Below are positions 45,905-56,354 of a DNA stretch of 64,000 nucleotides, one piece after another; within the stretch, counting starts at the first letter, position 1; each line of letters begins with the position of its first letter. Under the pieces are notes generated by a model. It worked only from the letters and a program-made list of their open reading frames with translations. It was not told the DNA's origin and made no database searches. Location of the stretch: the NCBI GenBank assembly GCA_964016885.1, contig OZ024741.1:27959456-28023455 (forward strand), written 5' to 3'. Made by a program: the position numbers and the translations under genes. This DNA is from Eledone cirrhosa. Lineage: Eukaryota > Mollusca > Cephalopoda > Octopoda > Eledonidae.

Positions 45905-45950
45905 AGTTTGATGTAACCAGATGGAGTTACTGCTACTTTCTTTTTCTAAA

Positions 45951-45956
45951 AATAAA
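45951..45956 (+). other. ULK4 polyadenylation signal
   Basis: AATAAA lies 47 nt after the ULK4 stop codon. A repeat-derived segment starts just beyond it, so the 3' UTR is probably very short. The cleavage site itself is not visible. Confidence 0.6.
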
Positions 45957-46009
45957 TATCATCACAATTATTTCACATCTGTTTTCCCTGCTACCAACAT
46001 TAGGCCATT

Positions 46010-46160
46010 ATCATGCAGCAAAAAGTTACAGCCCTTTATGGTCTGAGTTCAAATCCCGCTGAGGTTAACTTTGCATTTCATCTTTACGGGGTCGATAAAA
46101 TAAAGTACCAGTAATACACTGGGATAATACTGGCCTTGTGCCAAAAGTAGAAACAATTAT
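46010..46160 (+). mobile_element. SINE-A, sense copy
   Basis: GAGTTCAAATCCCGCTGAGG, GTCGATAAAATAAAGTACCA and end CCAAAAGTAGAAACAATTAT. Confidence 0.75.
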
Positions 46161-46174
46161 CATGAATATCATCA

Positions 46175-46480
46175 TCATCATTTTAACGTCTGCTTTCCCT
46201 GTTAGCAAGGGTTGGATGGGCTTACATAGACCAAGTCAATACTGAAGCAGAGCTACTGATCTCCCAGACAGGCCAGAGATCTACATCTTGCTTATGTAAG
46301 GTCTTGTGTTCTACTGAGTGCACAGGAGAGGTTGTCATGTCTTTGACACAACTGAAGGGTCCTCCCAACCCTTGTTTGGCAAGTTTTCTATGGCTGGATT
46401 CTGCTCCTATCACCAACCAAGCATGTACTGAGTGCCTTTGACTTGTAGATCTCCAACACTAGGGAGGCCATCATGTCCTT
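46175..46480 (-). mobile_element. SINE-like element with (CAT)n tail
   Basis: (ATC)n, TTTTAACGTCTGCTTTCCCT, AATACTGAAGCAGAGCTACT; same family as 5395-5700 and 15540. Confidence 0.55.
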
Positions 46481-46759
46481 GATACAGCACACATATACTT
46501 CTCTCCTCTGTAACATCTCCACAATCTCACTGCATTTACCTTTCATTGTTTCAACATTTAATGTGGTAAATCTGAGCTCTGGATGGGAAAGGAGTTACAT
46601 GGCTGTCTTCCTCTTTTTATACGAATGTTGGGTTTTTCCATGTTTTGTATTGTACTATTTGTCAATCAGATGTTTGTAGTTATCATCAGTACCAGTGTCA
46701 GCAGTAGCCACAACCCTTTACTAAATCCATTCTGCCTTACTAATGTTTCCTGTACAATA

Positions 46760-46801
<42 letters not shown>

Positions 46802-46821
46802 TATAGTGGAAAAGTGTTTGC
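46481..46821. other. Unrecognised spacer with TA/CA tract
   Basis: (TA)n(CA)n at 46759-46800; the rest shows no ORF or repeat match in the window. Confidence 0.35.
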
Positions 46822-47600
46822 GTTATAAAATAGATAGGATGGGTTGGGGTCTCAATATGTAAACTAAATGACTAATTCTGGTTTAAAAAAAAATCAATGG
46901 AGACAACCTAGAAAAATTACCGCTTATTCCTACCCCCTCGTTTATTCCACACCCTGTTAATTTCTACTCCCTTGTTTATCCGCCCCTCTGTTTATTCCCC
47001 CCCCTCTGTTTATTCCACACCCTGTTTATTCCACCACCCTGTTTATCCCCCCCCTGTTTATTCCCCCTCCCTGTTTATTCCACACTGTTTATTCCACCCC
47101 CTGTTTATCCCACCCCTTGTTTATTCTACCCCCCCCCCCCCCTGTTTATTCCAACCCCTTTGCTTGTCCCCCTGTTTAGCCCCCCCTGTTTACCTTCCTC
47201 CCTGCTTATCCTACAACAGCTACTGCAAACTTAATGTATATAAAAACAATCAAACTTGTAAATTATTTTATTTACTCTCTGGTTCCAAATAATTGGGTGG
47301 TGGTGGTGGAATAAGTGGGTGGGGTGGGGTGGTGGTGGAATAAGTGGGGTGGGGTGGAATAAGTGGTTGTAAAATCGGAGATTTTTCTAGGTTGTCTCTG
47401 TTGATTGTTTAAAAACCAGAATCAGTCGTATATTTTTAATTATTCAGACCCAACCCATCCTATTTATTTTATAACGTATGAGATTTCTATTAATGTACTT
47501 ATGTTGTCATGTATAATGTTTTTTAATATATAAACAAAATTTTCACAGGAATGCCACCACTTAAAATAAAATTTCGCCAGAGATAACTTAGCAAAATTTA
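46822..47600. mobile_element. Foldback element with C-rich and G-rich halves
   Basis: Inverted arms at about 46824-46921 (AATAGATAGGATGGGTTG, GACAACCTAGAAAAAT) and 47383-47475 (ATTTTTCTAGGTTGTCTC, AACCCATCCTATTTATTTTA). Between them lie a CCCTGTTTATTCCACC-type array (46935-47210) and GGGTGGGGTGGAATAAGTGG units (47295-47362). The right flank to 47600 (GCCACCACTTAAAATAAAAT) is also part of copy 2 at 21225-22000. No coding capacity. Confidence 0.65.
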
Positions 47601-48022
47601 ATAAGCTGGGTGGGGGGAGAGGCGGTTGAAAAATCTGAAAAATTACCTGAAACTACACAATTATTTACTTTTATTTACTTTCAAAATACCTTTCGTTTAT
47701 TTCAACTTTACTCATTCATGTCTAGTATGTAGTATGGTTCAAGGGAGGTAAATCAACATTTTTCAGTATTAACTACGAGCATGACATGGTTCAAGGGAGG
47801 TAATTCAACATTTTTTCAGAATTAACTATCACAACCTAGTAGACAAATCTTTATCAATGTTTTTTCCTCGTTCGCGGTGAGATGGTGTTAGTTGAGGGAT
47901 ATTTCAACGTTGTTTCTAGCAGATTGATGGAACACACAGATACCTCCTCTTTGAAATATGTGTGTGTGAGTGTGTGTGTATCTACAGCATCACAGTTTAT
48001 CTAGCTAGATATTACACACCAA

Positions 48023-48063
<41 letters not shown>

Positions 48064-48149
48064 AAAGTTATATTTAAATTGTTGGGTTACAACTAGTAAA
48101 TATTTATAACTGATATAAAAGCACTCAACAAGTATTTGGAGTATATTTA

Positions 48150-48889
48150 CGATATTAAATAAATGGAAACTATATTTATAAAACCATATTTATTTCATTA
48201 TATATATTTCAGGGATATCATATTAAGGGATATCATGCTATGCCTTCCTCAGACAAAATACAATATAGACAGTTTTATAGATAAATAGATTTGACATACC
48301 GTTCAACATCGACTTGTATTTGAAAAGTTGATTTGGCAGTGAAAAAAATTGTAAACAGAAAGAAAAAAGAGAGAAAGAAGGAAAGAAAGAAAAGAAAGAA
48401 AAGAAAGAAAGAAAAAGAAGAAAAAGAAGAAATGCATGTAACAAAATAGAGAGATGGAAAGATAGATAAAGAGAAGAACTTCATGTAAAGAAACAGAGAG
48501 AGATATATATAGAGAGAGGAAATAGATAGAGATAGATATATATAGAGAAAAGTGGGTAGTTGGACATCCGTTGAATAAACGTATCAATGATACATTTATT
48601 TATTTATTTATTTATTTATTTAGCTCTAGTATTAATGTAAGGGAGATATATGTGGTTAGGAGAGAAACCAGCTGTTATATAGAGAGAAAAAAATGAAAAG
48701 TAACCAGACATAGGCGAGGCATAAAAACCCTATGTTTTAATGTAGAAGTATTAGTATGTATAAAAACCAGGCACTATAATGTAAATATCAGTATTCCTGA
48801 ATGAGACACGTATCCATAATGTGTGAAAAGTAATGATCTTATGTTTAGTTTTAAAAATTCATATGTTTATATGATAACTACAAACATCG
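48150..48889 (+). repeat. Inverted repeat, left arm (~740 bp)
   Basis: Runs from CGATATTAAATAAATGG to ATGATAACTACAAACATCG. Its reverse complement is at 49428-50172 with only a handful of differences (for example AAGGGATATC versus AAGGGGTATC) plus length changes in the GAAA-rich stretch. The spacer is 538 nt. No ORF of substance; the arm includes a purine-rich GAAAGAAA tract and (ATTT)n. Confidence 0.95.
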
Positions 48890-49427
48890 TTACACTAGAT
48901 AAACTTCTATATTAAATATAAGAACACATGTAGACCAAATGGGCATCCTAAACTTTTTGAAATGTTTTTTGCTAGACGCGATTTGATAAATAATTTTTAG
49001 CTTTATCTGTTTTCGACTCTGATGCTTATAATGAACTTGGCAATATATTGTCAATTAATTTCGAAGGGTTGATCTTTGTGGTTTATTTTTATTATTGTAG
49101 TATTTTCTAATATTTTTATTTTTAATATGTAATATTTTTTCGTAATATTTTTTAGTTTTCTATTTTATTATTATTTATTATTATTATTGTTATTATTATT
49201 TTTTTGTTTCTGATATTTTTATTAATATATTGAAATCTGTTCTCTATTTCTGCTTGATAGATAATCATGTGGAGTAAAAGACAAGAATAGTATTGTTAAA
49301 ATTAATATAGACTCTATATATATGTGTATATATATACACATATATGTATACTTAAATTTTTATAGCACATTGAGAATGTTCTCCATGGAAAATTGTGATT
49401 TGCAGAGTTGTTCACGTAAATTCACAT
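48890..49427. other. Spacer of the 740-bp inverted repeat
   Basis: AT-rich, with long runs of ATTATT and TAATATTTTT; contains a small palindrome TATATATATGTGTATATATATACACATATATGT near 49316. No ORF recognised, so if this is a transposon it is non-autonomous. Confidence 0.5.
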
Positions 49428-50171
49428 CGATGTTTCTAGTTATCATATAAACATATGAATTTTTAAAACTAAACATAAGATCATTACTTTTCACACATTA
49501 TGGATACGTGTCTCATTCAGGAATACTGATATTTACATTATAGTGCCTGGTTTTTATACATACTAATACTTCTACATTAAAACATAGGGTTTTTATGCCT
49601 CGCCTATGTCTGGTTACTTTTCATTTTTTTCTCTCTATATAACAGCTGGTTTCTCTCCTAACCACATATATCTCCCTTACATTAATACTAGAGCTAAATA
49701 AATAAATAAATAAATAAATAAATGTATCATTGATACGTTTATTCAACGGATGTCCAACTACCCACTTTTCTCTATATATATCTATCTCTATCTATTTCCT
49801 CTCTCTATATATATCTCTCTCTGTTTCTTTACATGAAGTTCTTCTCTTTATCTATCTTTCCATCTATTTTGTTACATGCATTTCTTCTTTTTTTTCTTTT
49901 TCTTCGTTTTCTTTCTTTCTTTTCTTTCTTTTCTTTCTTTCCTTCTTTCTCTCTTTTTTCTTTCTGTTTACAATTTTTTTCACTGCCAAATCAACTTTTC
50001 AAATACAAGTCGATGTTGAACGGTATGTCAAATCTATTTATCTATAAAACTGTCTATATTGTATTTTGTCTGAGGAAGGCATAGCATGATACCCCTTAAT
50101 ATGATATCCCTGAAATATATATAATGAAATAAATATGGTTTTATAAATATAGTTTCCATTTATTTAATATC

Positions 50172-50172
<1 letters not shown>
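49428..50172 (-). repeat. Inverted repeat, right arm (~745 bp)
   Basis: Reverse complement of 48150-48889 at roughly 98-99% by eye, ending at CGATATTAAATAAATGG next to a (TA)n tract. Confidence 0.95.

Positions 50173-50173
<1 letters not shown>

Positions 50174-50238
<65 letters not shown>
50174..50238. repeat. TA tract
   Basis: Uninterrupted (TA)n directly abutting the end of the inverted repeat. Confidence 0.97.
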
Positions 50239-50239
<1 letters not shown>

Positions 50240-50860
50240 TCTCGGGTCTCGAATAATCGACCTCCGCCCACCGCTCATTAATTTTCCAGTGCTGCACTTG
50301 CATCAACGGACGGCGACCGTTCGTTCTTTCCCTCCACCCTTCTGCTACGTGTAACTCCGCAGTGAGTGCTCCGCTTGCATAGGTGGTGACCGATTGTTCT
50401 CGACGTCCTTCTGCTATGCGTACACTGCCAGTGGACAGTGCTGTGCTCGCATCGGCGTCGACCGTTTGCTCTCTCTCCACCCTTCTGCTGCACGTAAGGC
50501 CACAAGCAGTGTTGCGCTTGCATCGACGGCTACCGTCCGTTCTCTCCGTCCTACAGCCACGCGTATCACTGCGGATAGCTTTACGATAGAATGGCCAGCG
50601 TCATTTCGTTAGCACCGTCTTTCTGATACATATACAACTGTGGGTTTTACTGCGCTTGCATCGGTGTCGTTTGTTCGTTCTTTCCATCCCTTTACTGTGT
50701 GCACTGCCTATGTGTACTTGCCGCTTGCATCGGCGGGAACCGTTGGTTATTTCCGCCCTTCAGTGAGCAAGGTACGGTTGCATTGTCAGCGATCGTTTTC
50801 TCTCTCCACCGTTCTGCTATGCGTAGCTCCGTGGACAGTGCTTTGTTATTGTATTTAAAG
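50240..50860. repeat. Decayed GC-rich tandem array
   Basis: Starts CTCGGGTCTCGAATAATCG (as at 21228) and then contains about seven diverged ~80-nt units built on GCGCTTGCATCGGCGGCGAC, CGTTCGTTCTCTCC, TTCTGCTACGCGTA and CAGTGGACAGTGCT. CpG-rich, unlike everything nearby. Confidence 0.7.
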
Positions 50861-51127
50861 CGATGGATATTGGAGTTCAATCGACTGTTAGGTTTTAGAG
50901 ACTTCTCCATAAATATAACGTGAACGGGGCAACAGATTGGTAGTTAAAATATGTTAGAAACAACAGCCAAATTTCGCTGAAATTCATCCTACCGTCAGAG
51001 AAATGAAACACAAAGTACACTGTCTGAAGAAAATAAACTTCGATTTTACCTGTTGATGTGTCATTGATCACAGGACTGGACAACTAAACCATAAGTTCAA
51101 TGTTCTGATGTGGAACTGTACTGGTTA
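50861..51127. other. Unrecognised sequence
   Basis: No repeat or ORF recognised; ordinary AT-rich intergenic DNA. Confidence 0.35.
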
Positions 51128-51415
51128 GATTCTTCTTCTTGGCATGGTGTGGAGGCGGAGTCATCAGACACACCTTCCAGAGGGTCCTATCAGAAGCAAC
51201 CGTCACCAAATGATCTAATTGGAACCACCAATCATGGATGCCATCCAACCATTTTGCTCATAGTCTGTCTTTGCTCCTAAAATATGTCTATTCTTTCCTT
51301 ATACATTTTAAACACATGTCCGTAGTTCCAGATTTGGGATCTATCGATTCAGAGAAGTAGCTGATCCACATTGAGTGACTCTCTGATCTCCGAGCTACGA
51401 ACCCTATCAAGTAAC
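51128..51415 (-). mobile_element. LINE C-terminal fragment, family E, antisense
   Basis: CTTCTTCTTGGCATGGTGTG ... CACACCTTCCAGAGGGTCCT ... GACTCTCTGATCTCCGAGCT; colinear with 30470-30795 and decayed. Confidence 0.65.
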
Positions 51416-51879
51416 GTTACTCCAAAGACTTGTAAATCTACATTTATAAATCACTGAAACAAATAATTTATTTCACCAAAGACGCACACATACATTACAA
51501 GCAAATGACTTACATGGAGGTTACGAGCAAGATGAGATCTCTCTAACGTATCTTACTTTTGACAGGGACAAACCATTCAGCTCTTGCTAACATGGAAAGA
51601 GGGCGTGAAATAATGTTAAGAAATATTTGTGTATTGTGAGGCACAGAGATTGTTTCAGTGTCACCTGGATTTAAAATATTATCTTAATCATCCAGTTCTG
51701 AGTACTAAACGTAATATGTTAATGTGTATTAAAAGAGTAAAACCATCTTAATAAAAAATATTATATTGGTGTGTGTAACATAAACTGTGGTATTGTACTC
51801 TCTGGTATCGAATAATATATATATATATGTATATAAAATATGTGTGTGTGTGTGTTTATTTATGTCCCGTAATCTAACG

Positions 51880-52015
51880 GTTTGAGAAATAGGATCGATT
51901 AAATAAGTATTGGGGGTTTATATGGTAGACTGAAACTCTTCCAGTGCCCCAGCATGGCAGCAATCGAATATCTGAAACCAGTAAAAGGAGAATAGAATAA
52001 TAAAATAAGTGTCAC
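51880..52015 (+). mobile_element. SINE-C
   Basis: AGAAATAGGATCGATTAAAT, TGGGGGTTTATATGGTAGAC, CCCCAGCATGGCAGCAATCG and CTGAAACCAGTAAAAGG; same 3' end as 19735-19815. Confidence 0.65.
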
Positions 52016-52321
52016 GTGAGACGTGCTTTTAATCGCTCCATGTCCTCTTAACAAGCTCTCTAATGCGTAACTGTGGTTATACGAAACAAAACCCGAACGG
52101 ATTCCAATATATAGGAACAATAGAGGTAACTACCAACAATGTTACTTCAACCATTCTTCGTCACACTGATATGTTGAGAAGAAGGGTACCACTACTTTGT
52201 AAAAACTATTCGGAACTTAAAGAAAACCTCACTGATTATGATATTAAATGTATTTTATACACAGTTGTATAAACAACATTACAAATTGTTCACAATTCTT
52301 TCAAAATGAAAATATATAATA

Positions 52322-52510
52322 AATTGTTTCTACTTTTGGTACAAGGCCAGCAATTACCCAGAGCATTACTGGTACTTTATTTTATCGACCCCGTAAGGAT
52401 GAAAGGCAAAGTTAACTTCGACGGGATTTGAATTCAGACCGTAAATGGACGTAACTATGCTAGAAAGCATGGCGTCCAACCCTCTACCGATACTGCCAAT
52501 TCACCGCCCT
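52322..52510 (-). mobile_element. SINE-A, antisense full copy
   Basis: AATTGTTTCTACTTTTGGTA ... GGCGTCCAACCCTCTACCGA ... CCAATTCACCGCCC; all blocks present. Confidence 0.8.
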
Positions 52511-52639
52511 ATATAAACAGATATAATAATACAATTAACTATTACTAGGAACCTTACAGACCAAAATATATGATTAGAGCGAGAGAAAGAAAAAAAGAAG
52601 GGGGTGGGGATACAAAAACTTCCATCAATTCACCACCAA

Positions 52640-53060
52640 GTGCGACAATCATCAGCACACAACAAGGGTCAACGAAAATTTTTGAGGTAAGCCAACAATC
52701 TTGCAGCATTACCGCAGGTGAAACAACCAGGCACCCTCACGGCTAACATTTGACACCTCCGTAAGGGAAGCCCCCAAAGATGACAAGAATGTTGCTGTCA
52801 GCCGCCCAGCTCCACCAAATTTCTGAAATGCCACAGACTAGAAAAAATAGTTTATCGATAATTCCAGGTATTTTAGGATTTTATTCCGTTCGGCAACGGA
52901 AGCGGTGACCCTCTTTTACCGCAGCATCCATGATGCAGGAAGGAGCAAAAGTGTCACTGACTGTGGCATCCCAGATGAGACATCTGCCTCTTACCTAGGA
53001 ACAAAGGGTAAGACCGTCTGGTTTCTTCCCATCAATTCTGGATAATCTAGCTGGCCCCAG
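52640..53060 (-). mobile_element. LINE C-terminal domain, antisense, decayed
   Basis: Minus-strand translation in shifting frames: KKPDGLTLCS, GRCLIWDATVSDTFAPS, then IDKLF.SVAFQKFGG and GASLTEVS. This follows the PDG...W D.T..DT.A.SH...ETLG conserved C-terminal region known from several LINE lineages. Stops and frameshifts throughout. Confidence 0.65.
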
Positions 53061-53547
53061 AATTGGGGGTATATTTACCCGAGTTAAGGCCTAGCTTCAA
53101 TAAAATCGATTACAACGCAATCAAATTTGAGGCCGTGTGCTAAATGTTAGCCACACGTTGTCTCTTGTTCCAGATTCTAAACTCGTTAATAATAATAACA
53201 TATATATAACGTTAATACATTGTTTTCCTGTACATTTTCCTTGGTTAAAATTTACAAATATTTTGCTGCACAACTACTCTATCAAGAAGAAATGTGGTGG
53301 AGATTCTGCGACAAAAAGACTGGAGATTCTGCTTTATAAAACACAACTGGTTTTAAGTTGTTATTCATAGCTAGTTATTTATTTTTCTATAGTTTAATTG
53401 ATTATTCGAGAGAAAAAAAAGAATGTTGTTTCCGTTAAAAGCAACTCTACATCTTTCTTTTCATTGCTGCCATTGTAAAAGTTGGCATAAAATTAATTAT
53501 TCATAATCGTTTAATCGCAGAAACAAATTATATGAAAAATGTGACAA

Positions 53548-53598
<51 letters not shown>

Positions 53599-53620
53599 AA
53601 TTATAATCAATGTGCTGTAT
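53061..53620. other. Unrecognised AT-rich DNA with AAT tract
   Basis: (AAT)n at 53550-53590 followed by poly-A; nothing else recognised. Confidence 0.4.
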
Positions 53621-53623
53621 TAA

Positions 53624-53715
53624 CTGGCTTACCAATGCACACTGTGAATTTATTTGCCCTAGGGGTCAACTGGCTTACCAATGCACACTGTGAATTTATT
53701 TGCCCTAGGGGTCAG
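53624..53715. repeat. 46-bp exact tandem duplication
   Basis: ACTGGCTTACCAATGCACAC + TGTGAATTTATTTGCCCTAG + GGGTCA occurs twice, head to tail. Confidence 0.95.
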
Positions 53716-53844
53716 GAAGACACTCGGCATATATCTCAGAAACAATAATGAAAGAAAATAATAACAACAATAATAATAATAATGATTTCATTTATTGGCC
53801 ACAAGGGCCGACATGTAGGGGACTACAAAGTAATAATAATAATT

Positions 53845-54025
53845 GTTTCTACTTTTGGCACAAGCCCAGCAATTACTCAGTACATTACTGGTATTTTATT
53901 TTATCGACCTCGTAAGGACGAAAGGCAAAGTTAACCTTGGCGGGATTTGAACTCAGATCGTAAAGGGACGTAACTATGCTGGAAAGCATGTCTGACCCTC
54001 TACTGCCAATTCACCGCCCTCTATA
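53845..54025 (-). mobile_element. SINE-A, antisense
   Basis: AATTGTTTCTACTTTTGGCA ... CAGATCGTAAAGGGACGTAA ... CCAATTCACCGCCC; small internal deletion near 53995. Flanked by (AAT)n. Confidence 0.75.
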
Positions 54026-54029
54026 ATAA

Positions 54030-54250
54030 TAATAATAATGGTTTCTGATTTAGGCACAAGTCCAGCAATTTTGGGGGAGGGGATTAAATCATCCTCAGTG
54101 CATGTCTGGTACTTTATTTTATCGACACCGTAAGGATGAAAGGCAAAGTTAACCCCGACAGGATTTGAACTCAGAATGCAAAAGGTCGTAACTCTATGCT
54201 GTGAAGCAGGGTGTCCGACGCTCAACCGATAATGCCAATCCACTGCTCTT
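54030..54250 (-). mobile_element. SINE-A, antisense, diverged
   Basis: ATGGTTTCTGATTTAGGCAC, an insertion GGGGGAGGGGATTAAATCAT, TACTTTATTTTATCGACACC and ACCGATAATGCCAATCCACT. Directly follows the previous SINE, head to tail. Confidence 0.75.
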
Positions 54251-54399
54251 TAAGTCTTTTCTAATAGCTTCCCAATAATTAAAATTTGAACATGTAAACA
54301 TTTTTTTTTTCATTGTATGTGTGTTAGCTAGCGTGCAATGTGATTTTATAAGGTTAAACATCTTTTTCAACAATTTTTATGTTGTGTACATCTGTTTAA

Positions 54400-55800
54400 T
54401 TTCTGCGTGAATATGTGACAGGGCAATAGGCTCATGGAGGATTGAGCAGGTCTGGCGAGAGGGCATCTTGGGGTATGGGTTTCCTGTTGGACAGGAGATG
54501 GCCCTTCCGATGCAAATAATGTCTAAAAACTTTAATCTTGGAGTTTAGATATTTGCAATATCCTAAATTTTTCAATGAGGCAGAGCGGGAATCATTTCAT
54601 TCCATTTTTGTATGGTGTGGGTGTTTCGAGTACTTTCCATGTCATATTATGCGGTACTTCTGTTTCTTTTAGCCGCCAAATCCTTTTTGCCAGTGCTATG
54701 CTAGTTTTCAAGTAGAACCTTTGTTTAAATCGGTCCTGGACCATACCTACATATTTTTCACGGGTTTCTGGATGGTTGGTTCGTATACTATGGACTTTAC
54801 ATTACAGTTTTATTGTAATGGGCACTCCTCTTTTTTCCTGCAAGAGCATCCCGGATTCTCATCTGGTTTGTTTTTGCAGTCATCTTGAATTTCATGGATG
54901 GTGGTGAAGAAAAGGATATCCTCACTGGACGGCGATTTTATTTAATCTTTGTTGTTTATCAATTAGGTCTAAGAATTCTACATTAATATTTACGTTAAGT
55001 GAGAATGGAGGGGCGAACCCGATTATTTTTCTTGATATGTATAATCCAACAAGGTGACATACATCAGTGCTGTCGTATGATCCTATCGAGACCTCGAATG
55101 AATCTTCTGGGTCGGATTTTTATACCTAAGCAATGCCGTTGTTGAACAGAAGTGTTCTTCGTGTGTGGTAAATCAGGTCAAACTCTCACTCACTGATATA
55201 TCCGAAGGTAAGGGAGAAGTCCAAGGTCTTGTCTAGTTGCGGTTTAGTAACAGAGGTGTGAAAATCGGTTATATCAAACTGGGTGAATTTAGCTCTATTT
55301 TTAGACGGGATATCATTGAGCCAGAATATAAGCGATATTGTATTGTTCCAGAGCAACAGGCTCGTGTTGTTGATGATACGTGTGTTGATTTCTCCTAAAA
55401 TCTTACTGGCTAGCCCTAATTCTGTTCTTACTGGGTTTATGAGCCCGCAGGATGGTCTGTCTGTAAAGTCCGATTTGTGATCTTTCAGGGTAATAATGGC
55501 ATTATAGCCAACCTTTCTAGTCTATTGTCAATTTTAAAACTTCTAGCTAGTTCTTTGGCTTCGTCGTTAATAGAATTGTATCAGGTTGAGCCTTCCGGTA
55601 TTTATTTGTTATATTGCTTAGCATAGATTGTTCATATTTATCTCTATTTATCTCATATAGGTTTTGTCAGAGAAAACAAAAATATATTTTGACGATCTAA
55701 ATTCTTAATGTCTTCAATAAACATTTTTTTGGAGGGAACTATGGTACTTTCGGAACTTTATGCTAGCGACTAAGTCTAAGAGGTCTGCTTCAAAGTATGC
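54400..55800 (-). pseudogene. Decayed reverse-transcriptase-like transposon ORF, antisense
   Basis: The minus strand in order: LKDHKSDFTDRP, CGLINPVRTELGLASKILGE, LLLWNNTISLIFWLNDIP, FTQFDITDF (RT motif A-like aspartates), then a second block SFEVSIGSYDSTDVCHLVGL and NVEFLDLIDKQQRLNKIA. The LKDHK...LINP...E.G..SK pattern is one I recognise from transposon-encoded reverse transcriptase-like ORFs of invertebrates, but I am unsure of the clade. Several frameshifts and stops; 54400-54950 is poorly readable. The best stretch is about 55090-55480. Confidence 0.55.
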
Positions 55801-56049
55801 TAAGTCCTTAACTTTGGGTGGATACTTAGTTTATTTGAGTTTGAATCTTTCAGCGGTGGTAGTGACCATATCTCCGTCAAAAAGTAGAGCCTTCCATCTC
55901 AATCTTTGTACTGTATTCTCCACTTTATCCAACAGCATTTGTAGAGTAGGAGAAGTTTGTTCTCTATGTTCTCAGAGGAGTAGTCTATCTCGTGTATGTC
56001 TATAATGTTGATATGTTGAAAATTATCCTAAAATCTGAAGAGTGCTCAA

Positions 56050-56325
56050 TTATCTATCTATCTATCTATCTATCTAGGGCGGGTAAAATTCTCGAGATCC
56101 ATGGACGAGTTCTCTCCAGCGATCGCTGTCCTTCATTATCGCTGCCATGTCCTGCGTCTCCAACAGACCAGTGTCTGTCCTTAGGGCATCAACATATGTT
56201 AACCTCGGTCTTCCTCTTCCAGTGTGTCCATGCAGGGGCTCCCACAGGAGCACTGAGTGCAGTGTCAACTCTGGATGTCGGTGAGCATGTCCAACTAACC
56301 TCAGTCTCCTCTGTGTCACTTTTGA
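56050..56325 (-). mobile_element. LINE 3' segment (twin-primed element)
   Basis: The minus strand is open: MTQRRLRLVGHAHRHPEL, VLLWEPLHGHTGRGRPRLTY, VDALRTDTGLLETQDMAAIM and DSDRWRELVHGSRE, with a (ATAG)n tail (56053-56085 on +). It is the C-terminus of a non-LTR retrotransposon not in the RTE set above. Confidence 0.85.
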
Positions 56326-56354
56326 GCTGACTTTTGGGAGGCTCCCATACGGCT

